Source: Chamaea fasciata (lineage: Eukaryota > Chordata > Aves > Passeriformes > Sylviidae). From it: DNA of 64,000 nucleotides. Below, piece after piece: positions 36,501 to 47,000 of this stretch. Position 1 is the stretch's first letter. The number at the start of each line of letters is the position of its first letter. The stretch covers positions 9,472,501-9,536,500 of the forward strand of contig JARCOQ010000016.1 in the NCBI GenBank assembly GCA_029207755.1, read 5' to 3'. Made by a program: the position numbers and the translations under genes. The notes beneath the pieces are model-generated. The model made no database searches and had not been told where the DNA came from. It saw nothing but the letters and a program-made list of their open reading frames with translations.

Positions 36501-39097
36501 GTGGAGCCTGAACTTCCCGTGAGTGTGACGTGGAACAGGCACCATCCTCTGCAGAAATGCTGAGAAAAAAATCACTGAAAAGCACATGAAAATCCCTTTT
36601 CTGGCATGGTTTGGGGTTTGTTTGGGGAGGATCTGCCATCTTTGTCCCTCACTGTCCCCGTGCAGAGTGTGCTGGCTGCCAGTGGCAACTTCCTGGAGGA
36701 TCTCAAGTCTGGAGTTAATGTCACTTTACCTTCTGCTCTTTTCTCTGGTCAGGTGAGTGATGGCAACAAAGGAATTTCTCCCCAGCAGTGAAAAATGGTG
36801 GATTATTAAGAAAAGCTTTTAGGAAGGGCCTGGAAGAATTTTTGGGGGGATGATCAGTTTAAGATTAGCAGAGTCTAAACTCTGGAGCAGATATGAAAGT
36901 AGAGAACTGAGGGTCTCTTCTCCTCTGCACATTTTCAATCCAGGAGAAATCTTTTCCCCTGTCCAAATTTATGGATTTATAAAGGAGGAGGGCTGGGTAT
37001 AATTGATTGTGTCTTAACTTCTCCGAGGGTTTGGCTCCAACAGGACACTGGGGCTTCTCAGTGCCTGTCTCAAAACTCAGAATTGCCCAGAAGTTCTAAA
37101 TTTCTTTTAAATTTTGAGTTACAAGGATGTGGAACTTGTTTGAAGGTGGCAGGAAAAACATTCCACGTTCAGTGCAGTCACCTAAGGAGCTGCCTTATTC
37201 TTTTTTGACTTTTTTGGAGGAACTTCTAGTTTATTCTCGAAGTCTGTGACTCCTGAGCTGGATTTTTTTTTTACCCTTTAATTCCCTATTTCTGCTGCTG
37301 TGTGAGATTCCACATTTCTGTGAACACTTTGAGAGTCCCAGAAATCCAATCCCTGCTCCACTCCCCTGTTTTTAATCCTTGACAAAGTTCTTGTGGGTTT
37401 GTTGTGTGAGCTCCAAGCTCTCTGGCTGAACTGAAATAACTCAGTTCTGGTTTGAGGGGATAAATGCAGGGGAAAAGGGGCTGTTAAATCCATTTTTTTC
37501 CCCTTTTTGCTGTCTCCCGTGTAGCTGCACCACGAGGCTTCTCTCATCCTGGCAGGGCAGGCAGTGCAGCAGATGCTTTGTTCTGACCTTCCCCAGCTGC
37601 CTTCCTTCCTAGAGATAGTCCTGGCTTTTGGGGTGAGTCCTAGAAACTGATTCCTGCTCTAAGGGATGAAAGCAAAGAATGTTTCACATCCCTGTGATGG
37701 TGAAACCACCATCCTGGAGGTTTCAGCCACGTTTAACTTGACTTTGCTTTGATCTTTATTTGTTTGGTTTTGTTTTAATTATTATTTTAAGGAATGAGGT
37801 TTAAATCACTGATGGTATTTTGTCTGTTCTCAGAAAAACTTCTGGGCTCTGAAGCTGCTGCTGGACCAGCTTTCCTGTGAGGAGCACATCCTGTGTGGCA
37901 CTGCCAACCTGCTTTTGAGGGATCTGAGCAGGGAGAAAGGCACAATGCTGAGAGTGTGAGTCCAGCCCTGCTCCCAGAGCCTCTGTGGGGCCATGGAAGG
38001 GCAGCACAGGGACAATCTCAGCTCCTGGGAAGCTCCTTGGGCTGAGGCAGGGATGTAAATCTGGGGAAAGCACAGGTGGAGCTGTTGGAGGTCCTTCATT
38101 ATGATTTTGGGGAGCAGCAATTTGCTGGAAAAGAGGGGAAACCTCCTTCCCTCATCCCTGGGAGAGCCCCCCTTGGCTTCCAGCAGTGCTGGGAGAATCT
38201 CCTGGTGTGGGTTTGGGCAAGATTGCAGTGCCAGAGTTAACCCCAGTGCCTCAGTCCTCGTGTTTGTGTTGTGCAGGTGGCAGAACCTGGGCCCCCAGTA
38301 CGTGGGGCAGTTCCTGTGCCTGTTCCTGACCTGCAGACACAAGAGGATGCAGGCTGTGGGGCTGCTCAGCCTCGGCGTGGTCACTGACAACCTGCACCTG
38401 TGAGTGATGGGGACTGTCCCCCTGGGATTGTCCCCCTGAAATCCTGGGACTGTCCCCCTGGGGTTGTCCCCCTGAAATTCTGGGACTGTCCCCCTGGGAT
38501 TGTCCCCCTGAAATCCTGGCATTGTCCTCCTGTGGGAGTGAGAACTGCCCCAGAGCCACCTGAAATCCTGGCATTGTCCCACTAGGATTGTCCCAGGGCA
38601 CCCTGAAATCGTGGGATTGTCCCACTGGGAATTCCCCAGGCCACCCCGAAATCCTGGGATTATCCCACTGGGAATGCCCCAGAACCACCTGGAAAATCCT
38701 GGTGCTCCCCCCAGTCATTTTTCTGCGAATCTCGGCTGGGAGCTGCGAATTGTTGGGGGTTTTTGCAGATTTTTTTGAGTCCTGCAAAGGCTGGGAATGG
38801 CTGCAGCTCTGGGGAAAAAATGGGAATCTCTCTCTTTGTTTCAGATGTCCCTGGGCAAAGCAGCTCTGCACCTTTTTCCACGAGTCAGTGAGTATCCCAA
38901 TATCTGTAGGATTTAACAGCAAATGACACCTCTTACCAATCAAACACTGAAATGTATCATTTTATATTAAAAAACCACCATCCCTGAAGGGAATTAATTG
39001 TGTTTTGTCCCTTCCCCAGGGCTTGAGGCAGCTCCCCTTTGGCACCACAGTTCACCACGAAGTTTCCAAGTTTGTCAGTGCTTTTGAGAAACTCTAA
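27502..39097 (+). CDS. Uncharacterised Cys-rich protein, 18 coding exons, ~707 aa
   Basis: I do not recognise a named orthologue. Coding exons: 27502-27703, 28089-28218, 28341-28434, 29397-29547, 30304-30466, 31037-31162, 31970-32038, 32902-33024, 33294-33449, 34091-34144, 34618-34835, 35653-35729, 36666-36752, 37525-37632, 37834-37955, 38277-38399, 38845-38887, 39020-39097 (TAA). All phases join and sum to 707 codons plus stop. Residues 24-67 are strongly acidic and contain DIILISDDD (32-40), a SUMO-interacting-type motif. Residues 98-163 hold MPHARHDC, the [10 protein letters not shown] core (128-137), CQLW and CHCNAH, a likely metal-binding Cys/His module. A second Cys cluster (CPPGHECCC...CSVC) lies at 217-237. 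The remaining ~470 residues are Leu-rich and look helical, with no motif I know. From memory, a PHARxDC...CYCYVCD signature also occurs in plant proteins called RPM1-interacting protein 13-like; that is unverified. The start is uncertain: an in-frame TGA lies at 27490-27492. One intron uses a GC donor. Confidence 0.85.
28435..29396 (+). other. Intron of the uncharacterised gene with unassigned sequence
   Basis: 962 bp containing a T run at 28501-28519 and an AT-rich part at 28600-29000. A G-rich part ends in CAATAAAGGGC near 29203-29213 and could be the remnant of an LTR. No ends could be defined. Confidence 0.3.
29735..29945 (-). mobile_element. CR1 LINE 3' end in an intron of the uncharacterised gene
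   Basis: GTCACAGAGTGGTTTGGGGT, ATGGGCAGGGACATCTCCCA, TTCCTTCCCAATATCCCACC. Confidence 0.75.
29995..30234 (+). repeat. ~36-bp minisatellite in an intron
   Basis: Six to seven units of CCTAAATAATTTCACATGGG-type sequence plus CAACTTTTTTTT with variable T runs, ending 70 bp before the exon at 30304. Confidence 0.9.
30690..30860 (+). mobile_element. CR1 LINE 3' end in an intron of the uncharacterised gene
   Basis: GGGATTTTGGGAAGGAATCC through TTTCCAACCCAAACCTTTCT and a GGGTTCTGTGATT terminus; internally deleted. Confidence 0.75.
31610..31815 (+). repeat. Degenerate A/T-rich repeat with CTTAA/AACTT words
   Basis: Repeated CTTAAGCTT, TTAAAACTT and CAGCAAAA words in an intron. The period is irregular. 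Confidence 0.5.
34321..34530 (+). repeat. ~32-bp pyrimidine minisatellite in an intron
   Basis: Units of CCCCTTTTCCTTTCCCCTCT type, almost all C and T on the plus strand, about 90 bp before the exon at 34618. Confidence 0.95.
34915..35060 (+). mobile_element. CR1 LINE 3' fragment in an intron
   Basis: GGACAGGGCTTGGAGCAGCC, GGAAGGTGTTGGGTTGGAAC, CACCCCAAACCATG. Confidence 0.75.
35891..36030 (+). repeat. Unclassified intronic repeat, copy 1
   Basis: Begins CCTTCATCATGGTTTTGGGG and ends GGGTTTGGACAA. It matches 38093-38220 in order and orientation. It lies in an intron of the uncharacterised gene and follows a TTTTTAG that mimics an acceptor. Confidence 0.65.
36225..36450 (+). mobile_element. 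CR1 LINE 3' end in an intron
   Basis: GGGATTTTGGGAAGGAATTC, GGAAATGTCCAAGGCCAGTT, GGAGCAGCCTGGGACAGTGG. Confidence 0.8.
38093..38220 (+). repeat. Unclassified intronic repeat, copy 2
   Basis: Begins CCTTCATTATGATTTTGGGG and shares GTGCTGGGAGAATCTCCTGG with copy 1. It is about 80% identical by eye and lies in another intron of the same gene. Confidence 0.65.
38402..38700 (+). repeat. ~42-bp minisatellite in an intron
   Basis: Units of GGGACTGTCCCCCTGGGATT and GTCCCCCTGAAATCCT. It begins directly at the donor of the exon ending at 38399. Confidence 0.9.
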
Positions 39098-39971
39098 ATT
39101 TGGGCACCAGAACCCTCGGGGAGATTTTTCTCAGTCGGGTTTTTTTTTTTTTCACCCGAGCAAACTCTCCCTGGAGGGAGTTTTCCTTGGTTTTGCTTTG
39201 GTTGTCACCTCCAGGAACAGTCAGCTGAAGACTGGCTTTTCCTGGCTCTGGAGTGGGGACACAGCCACGTTTTTTTGGGAGTTTTCTTGCAGTTCCACAT
39301 ATTAAGGAGTTTGTTGGGAAAGAGGTTGAAGTCGTTTTCAGAAAAACTGGGAGAACACGGATGGAGTGAGAAGCAGCAAAGAATTTTTCCTCCTGTTGGG
39401 ACACAAGAGGCAACTGCTGTGAGAGGGAAAAGCTCCAACCAGGGAAATGGGGAGTGGAAAACTTCCCTCTGCAGCAGTTTGGGGTGAAAAGTGCCCTTTG
39501 CACAGCTCTGATTGTATGTTTAATTCTAAACACCAGGAGAAAACTGAACTTTTTTTTTTTTTTTCATTCAAACAAAACCCCAGAGTGGGGGCAGCGAGGA
39601 GCTGAGCTTATTTGGGAAATAATCCAGATTTCAGGCTGGGGTTTTTTTTTTTTTGTTTTCTGCCAAAAAGAAGGTTTTGATTGGTGCTGGTGGTTCTGTG
39701 CATTTCCCAAATGGGAATTTGGAGGTTCACTCCAACCTGGGGTGGTGGAAAGAAAAACCTCTTTGGAGCCTGGTCGGGGCTCTGCCCCTCTCTCTGCACT
39801 GCTGGGCAGGCAGGAAAAACAAAACCTTTAATATGTGACCAACAAGATGTGCACAATTCCAGGGCTTTGGGGGGGCGGGGGGGGGGGGGAATTCTGCAGC
39901 TCTTGGGATCCCCAAATATCCTACAAAAAAAAAAATGCACCTGGATGGAAATGTGACACCTTGTTAATAAA
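39098..39971 (+). other. 3'UTR and poly(A) signal of the uncharacterised gene
   Basis: After the TAA at 39095-39097 no further exon is needed. The first good AATAAA is at 39966-39971, followed within 60 bp by GT-rich sequence as expected for a cleavage element. The 3'UTR would be about 0.9 kb and contains runs of T and G but nothing else recognisable. Confidence 0.6.
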
Positions 39972-39989
39972 AAAGTCCGAGTTCCATTG

Positions 39990-40575
39990 TTCCGTTGGCA
40001 TTTGGAGTGGTTGTGGGGTTTTTTGGTGGTTTTATTTGGTTTGGGGTTGGGTTTTGGGTTGGGGTTGGGGTTTTGGGGGTTTTTTTGTTGTTGTTTTGGG
40101 GTTTTTTTGAGGGTTTTTTTATTGGGGTTTTTAGTGGGGGGTTGGTCCTGGTTTTTGGAGGGTTGAGGGGGTTTTTTGGTCCTGGTTTTTGGAGGGTTTG
40201 GGGGGGTTTTTTTGTCCTGGTTTTTGGAGGGTTGAGGGGGTTTTTTGGTCCTGTTTTTTGGAGGGTTGAGTTTTTTTGGTCCTTTTTTTGGAGGGTTGAG
40301 GAGTTTCTTTGGTCCTGTCTTTGAGAGGGGTTGGGTTTTTTATGGTTGGGTTTTTTGGCTTTGAGGGGTTTTTACCTAGGGATTTTTTTTCTGTTTGGGT
40401 TATTTTGTTGGGGGATTGAGTGTTTAGTTTTTTTGCGGGGAGGTTGGGTTTTTCAGGAAGTTGAGGGATTTGGGGGGTTTTACTGTTTTTTAGGACATTA
40501 AGGAATTTTGGAGGGTTGGGTTTTTTTAGGATGTTTAGAGGACTTTGGGGGGTCTTGGGATTTTTTAAGAAAAAA
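39990..40575 (+). repeat. T/G-only minisatellite block
   Basis: Almost only T and G on the plus strand, including four or more units of GGTCCTGGTTTTTGGAGGGT plus TGAGGGGG. It starts about 20 bp after the poly(A) signal of the uncharacterised gene. Confidence 0.9.
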
Positions 40576-40599
40576 ACCACTCTCTTGTCTTTGTATAGA

Positions 40600-41060
40600 T
40601 ATTATTAGATATATTAATTATCTAAAATCTATTACCTAAATCTCATCTAAATATCTAAAATGTATAATAATAATAATAATATGAGATAGGATTTGTTTTT
40701 TATAATATATAATATCATGGCCCTGAATGGTGTTTAAGGTTCCTACCAACCCAAACCATTCCATGATTCTCTTGTATAAAAATAAATAAATAAATATTTT
40801 AAAATGTATTTACATATAAATAATAACTATTTTAAAATATATTTATATATAAATAACTTTAAAAATATATTTATACATAAATAATATATTATAAAATATA
40901 TAAATATATTCTACTATATCATGTATTTCTAATATTATTTATTCTATCATTTATTTTAATATTATTAATTCTATCATATTTATTTATATAGGATCTTATA
41001 TAATCTTAAATGTATTTAATAATATCGATTTTTTAGTATTTTATATTTATAATCCAGCTT
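40600..41060. repeat. AT-rich low-complexity block
   Basis: About 90% A+T, with ATAATA and TAAATATATTTATA words and one CR1 terminal fragment. Confidence 0.85.
40715..40775 (+). mobile_element. CR1 LINE terminal fragment
   Basis: TACCAACCCAAACCATTCCA and TGATTCTC only, the last ~60 bp of CR1, embedded in AT-rich sequence. Confidence 0.65.
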
Positions 41061-41809
41061 CATCTCCTGTCTCCCCCCAGGGAATTCAGGAATGAGGGGA
41101 TGGATTCAGCCCCAGTGTTTGGGTGGGATCAGCCCAGCCCAGGTGTGACACAAAATTCAATATCAAATCCAGATTTAGATGATTTATATTTATATTTATT
41201 GAAATGTTCTGTATTTATCCCCTGGGGAAGGAGGAGCCTTGGGTCAGATTTGGGTTTGCTCTGTGCAAACCTCGCTTGGGGTTTTTTGTTTTAATCACCA
41301 ACTTTTACCCCAAGTTTATTTTTAATGGCTTAACGGAAGCAGGGAGGGTCACACCTCTGTTTTTCCATGGATTATTTTTTATTTTAATCAACTCCCGCAT
41401 TTTCAGGGGCTTTTGTCCTTCCCTACAAATCCCACATCCAGAATTCTGTGCTTTTTCCTGATGCTATCCTTTAACCCTCCAGATGTTCCATCCCAGCTGT
41501 TCACTTTGCCACTTCTCCTTCTCTTATTTTCCACTTTCTAATTTTTTTTTTTTTTTTTTAATTTCCAACTCCTTCAGCACCCGGGAAAGGGGAAAAAGCC
41601 ATAAAATCCAGGAGGGAAAAGCCATGAAATCCAGGGGGAGAACACGATGGGAAAACCGGGATGGGGATGCCGAAAAGGATGCGGGAAGGGATCCAGGCAG
41701 CGATGAGAAAAGGGATCCCAGCAGGGATTCAGGACCTCCCTGGGGCTGTCCCACACCCATCCCCTCCGTGCTGAACCCCTCAGGATATGGGGAATTCCCG
41801 GGATAACCC

Positions 41810-42130
41810 CAAATCCCAGACCCGCCCTCCGTGCCTCCATCCCGGGCGCTCCAGCGGCGCCAAATCCCCCGGGGAGCTGCGGGGGGAGGACGCTGCCGCT
41901 CTCCGGCTCCCGCCGCTCCAGCCGGGCGTTAACAGATTATCCCGAGCTTTTGGGACCGCCAGGAGCCGGGGAAGAGCTGGCGGGAGGAGCACGGGCCAGG
42001 CCAGGGCTGCAGGCGCGGCCCCGTTTCTCTCCGCTGTCGGAATTCCCAAACCAGGTGGGAACGGGAACGCTGCGGGATTGCCGGGGCAGGGAAAGGGCTG
42101 AGCCCGCTCCCGCCTGGAATTCCGGGGATG
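41810..42130 (+). promoter_or_regulatory. GNG13 CpG island and probable 5'UTR exon
   Basis: A CpG-dense block about 0.6-0.9 kb before the GNG13 ATG. A donor-like CCAG|GTGGGA at about 42054 could end a non-coding first exon. A pyrimidine-poor but usable CCCAG about 25 bp before the ATG (near 42692) could be the matching acceptor. Confidence 0.5.
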
Positions 42131-42719
42131 TCAGAGCTGGGATGGAGCTCAGGGGAGGAATTTCACCTTCCCTGCACCTCCAGCCCTTCCCTGTCCTTTC
42201 TCCCTGGGCTCCCCGGGTCTGGCGGGGCAGGGGGAATGTCACCTCGTGTCACCAGTTTTCGGTGCTGCTGTGCCTCAGTTTCCCCGTCACGCCAGGGTCC
42301 CTGCTGGGGGACAGTGGGGTGGGGGGTACAGAGGGACCCCAAATCTCTGCTGAGCTGGTTCCAGCCCTTTTTAGGCAGCCCCAAATCCCTCCTGGTCCCT
42401 TCAGAGCCGTGATCGGGCAGGGGAAGCACTAAGATCCCCTTCCCAAAGAGCCTCCGACTGCTCCCCGCCCAAATTTCAGTCAAATCCGGCTCGTTTTGCA
42501 TGAGAGGGGCACGGGGCAGCCTTTGCCTCGACCAAAACCAGCCCCAAAAAAACTCCCGGAGCTCTTCGGCTGCTCCGCTGTGGGTTTGGGAACCTCCCCC
42601 CGAGCCTGGGACAGCCCGTCCCCATCCCGGGGGAGTTTTTGGGGTGGAATTGAGGGATCGGCGCAGGACGAGGCACCAAAATCCCCGTTCCCAGCCCAAC
42701 GGAGCCCTCGGAGAGCGCC

Positions 42720-43541
42720 ATGGACGAGTGGGATCTCCCACAATGGAAAAAAGAGGTGGAAAGCCTCAAGTACCAGCTGGCCTACAAGAGGGAGATGTCC
42801 TCCAAGACCATCCCGGAGTGAGTGGGGCTTCCCCCTTCCCCCCTTTTTATTTTTTCCCTTTTTTATTTTTCCCCTTTTTATTCCCCCCCCCTTTTTTCCC
42901 TTCCTCCCCCTCTTTTTTTCTTCCTTTCCCTTTTCCCCCCCCCTCTTTCCCCCCCCCCCCTCTTTTTCTTCCCCTTCTTTTTTTTCCCCTTCTTTTGTTT
43001 CCCTCTCTTTTTTTCCCCCCTTTTTTCCCCCCCTTTCCTTTCCTATCCCCCAAGAGCAGAACCCAGCCCCACTATCCTGTCTCAGCTCCCGGATGAGATT
43101 TTCCCTTTCTGCATCTCCAATCCCCAGGGGCAGAACCCCCTCCTGACATCCCTGACCCTTTTCCAGCTGCCCAAATTCTGGTGGTGGCACCAAGGGACCT
43201 CCTGACCCCTGGGAGCCCCCCATGGTGCAGATCCCCCTTTTTCCAGAGCTCAAAATCCTTTAAATTATGGATGGCTCTGCTTTGTCACAGAGCTGGGGAC
43301 ACCCCCACGTCCCCCCAATGGATCAGGGACCCCCCCCCAGCAGAGCAGGACTGACCCTGAGCCCCCCAAATCCCCAATTCTGCTGCCCTGACCCACCCCC
43401 GGGGGCTGTGCCCACCCTCCCTCCCCTCTCTGCAGGTTCGTGAAGTGGATCGAGGACGGAATTCCCGAGGATCCCTTCCTGAACCCGGAGCTGATGAAGA
43501 ACAACCCCTGGGTGGAGAAAGGCAAATGCCTCATCCTCTGA
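42720..43541 (+). CDS. GNG13: G protein subunit gamma 13
   Basis: Two coding exons, 42720-42817 and 43436-43541, joined at phase 2 with GA|GTGAGT and TGCAG|G signals, give 67 residues, the length of mammalian GNG13. The protein starts MDEWDLPQWKKEVESLKYQL, a coiled-coil-forming helix that pairs with G-beta, continues through EFVKWIEDGIPEDPFL and ends in the CAAX box CLIL. The terminal Leu predicts geranylgeranylation, followed by loss of the last three residues and membrane attachment. Gamma-13 is known in mammals as a partner of gustducin-type G proteins in taste and in retinal and olfactory neurons; that role is taken from the family. The ATG has a good context (GCCATGG). The intron is largely a pyrimidine tract. 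The gene is convergent with CHTF18, as in mammals. Confidence 0.97.
42830..43050 (+). repeat. Polypyrimidine tract in the GNG13 intron
   Basis: About 200 bp of almost only C and T, starting about 12 bp after the exon 1 donor. Confidence 0.95.
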
Positions 43542-43896
43542 TGGATGGAGCTTTCCCTCAGCTCCACTTCCCACATGAGATCCTGAAGGAAAACCCTGCC
43601 CTCACCTCCTTCTTCCTTCCCTGGTAGTTGTAAAGGGGTTTTAGAAATGGGGGGACGTGGGCAAATCCCCCAGGACGGGCACCCTGGGGGGAAAAGGAGC
43701 AGCAAAAGCTTCTCCAGGGGTTGGCTGCAGCTCCATCTCACACACCTGCCACCCAAAAAAAAATTTTAAAAGGCAGATTTTGCAACTTGGAAAGAAGCTT
43801 TTCACAACCACCCAGTTTTCTGTGATTTTAGATACTTTTGTAGACTGTAGGATATCGTTTCAGTTCCCAGCAAACCAGGCACAATGTGGCACCTGA

Positions 43897-43902
43897 AATA
43901 AA
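43897..43902 (+). terminator. GNG13 poly(A) signal
   Basis: AATAAA about 355 bp after the GNG13 stop codon, the only canonical signal in this 3'UTR. It lies only about 40 bp from the opposing CHTF18 signal. Confidence 0.8.
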
Positions 43903-43939
43903 CACGGCAATACTTCCCTGTCAATTTTTTTAGCTCCGT

Positions 43940-43945
43940 TTTATT
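43940..43945 (-). terminator. CHTF18 poly(A) signal
   Basis: AATAAA on the minus strand (TTTATT on plus), about 107 bp after the CHTF18 stop at 44052-44054. Confidence 0.75.
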
Positions 43946-44051
43946 TCTTTTTTTAAACAAAACAAGCAGGTAATAAAAAAACCCCACTGCACTAAAGGGT
44001 GAGAAAACCCAAACCCAGCTGCTCCCTTCAGTTCCAGCTGCAGCATTGCTG

Positions 44052-47000
44052 CTAGAGCAGGTCCCTGATGTAAAGGTTCCTCCTGACGGCGTTGGAGAAA
44101 CCCTCGTTGAAGCGGAACCAGACGTCGCTCCTGCCCACGGCTTTGCCCATCTGCAGCTCCAGGGATTCCTCCTTGGAAACCTCGAGAGCTGCAGGAGCAA
44201 AAATCCACTTTTAAAACCTTCAAACGCTCAGCTGAGCCCTGGCTGGTGAGGAGGGGGGCATTCGGGGAGGGGGTGGAAGGGCACAGCTGATTCTGCCACG
44301 GCCCGGATGCTGCAATGCCTCCAACAGCCAAAATTCCCTTTGGATGGGGCCAGAATCCATGGATTTACCCACAGGAACTCCCTGCCAGCTGGGGTGGGCT
44401 CTGTTTGTCCCTGCTGCTGTCCCCTGCTGCCAGTGACACCCAGGGCCCACCCTGTCCCCTGTGCCACCCACCTGGGCCTGGAGCCACTTCGTCCCACCCC
44501 GTGCCTGTGCCACTCACCCAGGGCTCAGGGACACTTTGTCCCTGTGCCACCCACCCAATTCTCAGGCCACCCTGTGTCCCTGTGTCACCCACCCAGCTCT
44601 GAGGCCACCCTGTGTCACCCACCCGGGGCCGTGGCCGCCTCTCTCCTCTGCAGTGGCCTCCCGAAAAAATCCACCTCGGGCTGTGGAAGGAAGCAAAAGG
44701 CAGGGCTGGAGTTGGCTCTGGGGCACCTGCACTTCCCTGGGCAGGGCTCAGGCGCCCTCTTCAGAGCAGGAGCCAAATGCAAATCCTGCAGGAAGAGGCT
44801 GGGAGTGCAAACAGCATTCAAATTCGGGAATAAATTTGGGGGGGGGAAGGTAAAATGTGAGGCTCAGGTGGGGTTTTATACCCAGGAAAGGGCTGGAAGC
44901 TGAGCCCTGGGAAGGGGCAGTGCCAGGGAATGATGCCAGCTCCTCCTGGAGCCCTTTTCCAAGCTGCTTCCCCACTGAGCCCAAATTCGGCTCTCTCAGC
45001 CCAAATTCCCACAGCTCCTCCCTCCCCCAGCCCTGAAAACTTCCCGGGACACACCCAGAAAGTCACCCAGACCCAATTCATCCCAATGCCAGCGCTGCCT
45101 TTGTGGGACACACGGAGCTCAGCTGGGCTATGAAAGGAAACTGGACTCAAAAACCAAATTCCAGTGGAGCCACGGAGTGCCTGGCAGCCCAGGAAGGAGC
45201 TGGTGGGAACTGGGGCAGGAATTGGGGCCTGACCTTGTCCTGCACCGTTGCTCTCCTCACGATGTGCTCCAGATGCTGCTGGTGGTTGGGGGTCCCCGTG
45301 TCCCCTCGCTGGTCCCCGAGGCCACTCCTGGGCTCCTGTGGGGAGGACAGAGCTCAGCCAGGCTCCCCTGGGGCCGCCTGAGCTCCAGGGCTGGGCACTG
45401 AGCACCTGTCACCCCCCTGTCCCCCATCCCAGCCATCCCCTGCCTGCTGCCAGGTGGGATTGCGACATCCCAAAAGGTTTTTTTCCATCGTTTTCTGCCT
45501 CCTGGGCTCAGCCCCAGCCCCTTTCCCTGGGATTTCACATCCCAGCCATGTAAACAAGGAGCCCCCAGAGATGTTTTTGCAGCTTCTCTTTGCCCCACAC
45601 CTCCCCCAGGAGCCCTCCTGCTGCTCCCAGGGATTAATTATCCCACTGGCACCAGGGCAGGGCAGGCATTGGCGTCACCTGGGATGTTTCTCCACCTTTT
45701 CCACCCCTTCCCATCTTTTCCTGCCTCCAGGAGAGAGGGCAGAGCCACTTCTGCTCCTCCTGGGGGGCTTTGGGACCTCTGGAAGTGCAGCAGGCAGAGA
45801 AGGGGGAAGAGGGAAGAGCTCACCTCCTACACAGACAGGTATAAACAGCAGCCAAAAACCTTCCCACCTCCAATTCCCACCCCTCCCTGGAGAGTGGAAA
45901 GGTTCAAAGCTCCAACTCCCCCCGGAATTCCTGCAAAAAGCTGAGCCCTGCAGCCCGGCCCAGCTGTGCAGGGAACAGCTGCAGCCGGGGGGGTTAATCC
46001 CGGATTTCCACTCGCACACAGCCAAAGCCAGCTTTGGGAAAAACATCCCCGGGGATTTTCTCCACACCCACAGCCCCGCCAGCCCTCTGGAGAGCCCCAC
46101 CTGGGCCAGGTTTCGTGCCTCTGCCCTCCTCATCTTCTCCAGCTCGATCTCCCTGGCAATGAGCTGCTTGGCCTGGTAGCTGAGCTGCCTGCGGGCCGGC
46201 AGCTCCGGGAAGCGGCACACGGCCTCCACATTCCTGCAGGGGGGGAAACAGGGGAAAATCCCCCCAAATCACCCAGCTCTGCGCAGCCTGAGAGCCCCAG
46301 AACCTCCCAGCACTGCCCCTCCCAGCGGGATTCCAGTTTCCCCCCCGCCAGGGAATGGGAATGAGGGAGGGATTAGAGGGGTTTAATCCTGGCCTGAAAG
46401 CAAAAAAGAGGAGATTGCAGCGGGTCTGAATTGTCCTGAAAAGCTGAACAGATTGCCCTGGAAAGCCCATGGGCTCAGGCAAGGCAGCAGCACGACCTTC
46501 AGAGCCACCCCGAGGTACCCCCCCCTCGGGACAGGTTTAATGGGAATCCAGCCAGGAGCAGGAATTTGGGATCATCAGAGCAGCTGCATTCTTAACAAGG
46601 TCGGAGCACCAGCTCTGGAGTTCAGGCCTGTTTCAGTGTCCCCAGCAGCGAGGAGCCACCAGTCCCTCTGCCAGCTCCGAATATTTCATATTTATCCACT
46701 ATTTATCCACTATAATTCACTATTTACTCACTATTTATTCCCTATTCTTGCCCCTAGAACAAAAGGAGCAAAGGCCCGAGTCAGGTGGCTCTGCAGCCAT
46801 TCAGAAATCAGTTGTCTTTAAATAGTTTTAAAGAAAGAAACCCCAGAGGTTTTGCTGGTGACATCAGCTTTGTTTGCCAGAGAGATGCCGGGACACAAGT
46901 CCAGGTGCCACTGGGACGTGCCCAGCCCCTGCTGGTGACAGCCAAAGGGAAGTCTTTGCTTCCTTTTCCCTTCCCTTTCATCCCATTAAACCTCAGCCCC

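Noticed and set aside
44228..44900. Open frames on the plus strand between CHTF18 exons
   Set aside because: They overlap the donor-proximal minisatellite and the exon 44623-44680 on the other strand. No independent support.
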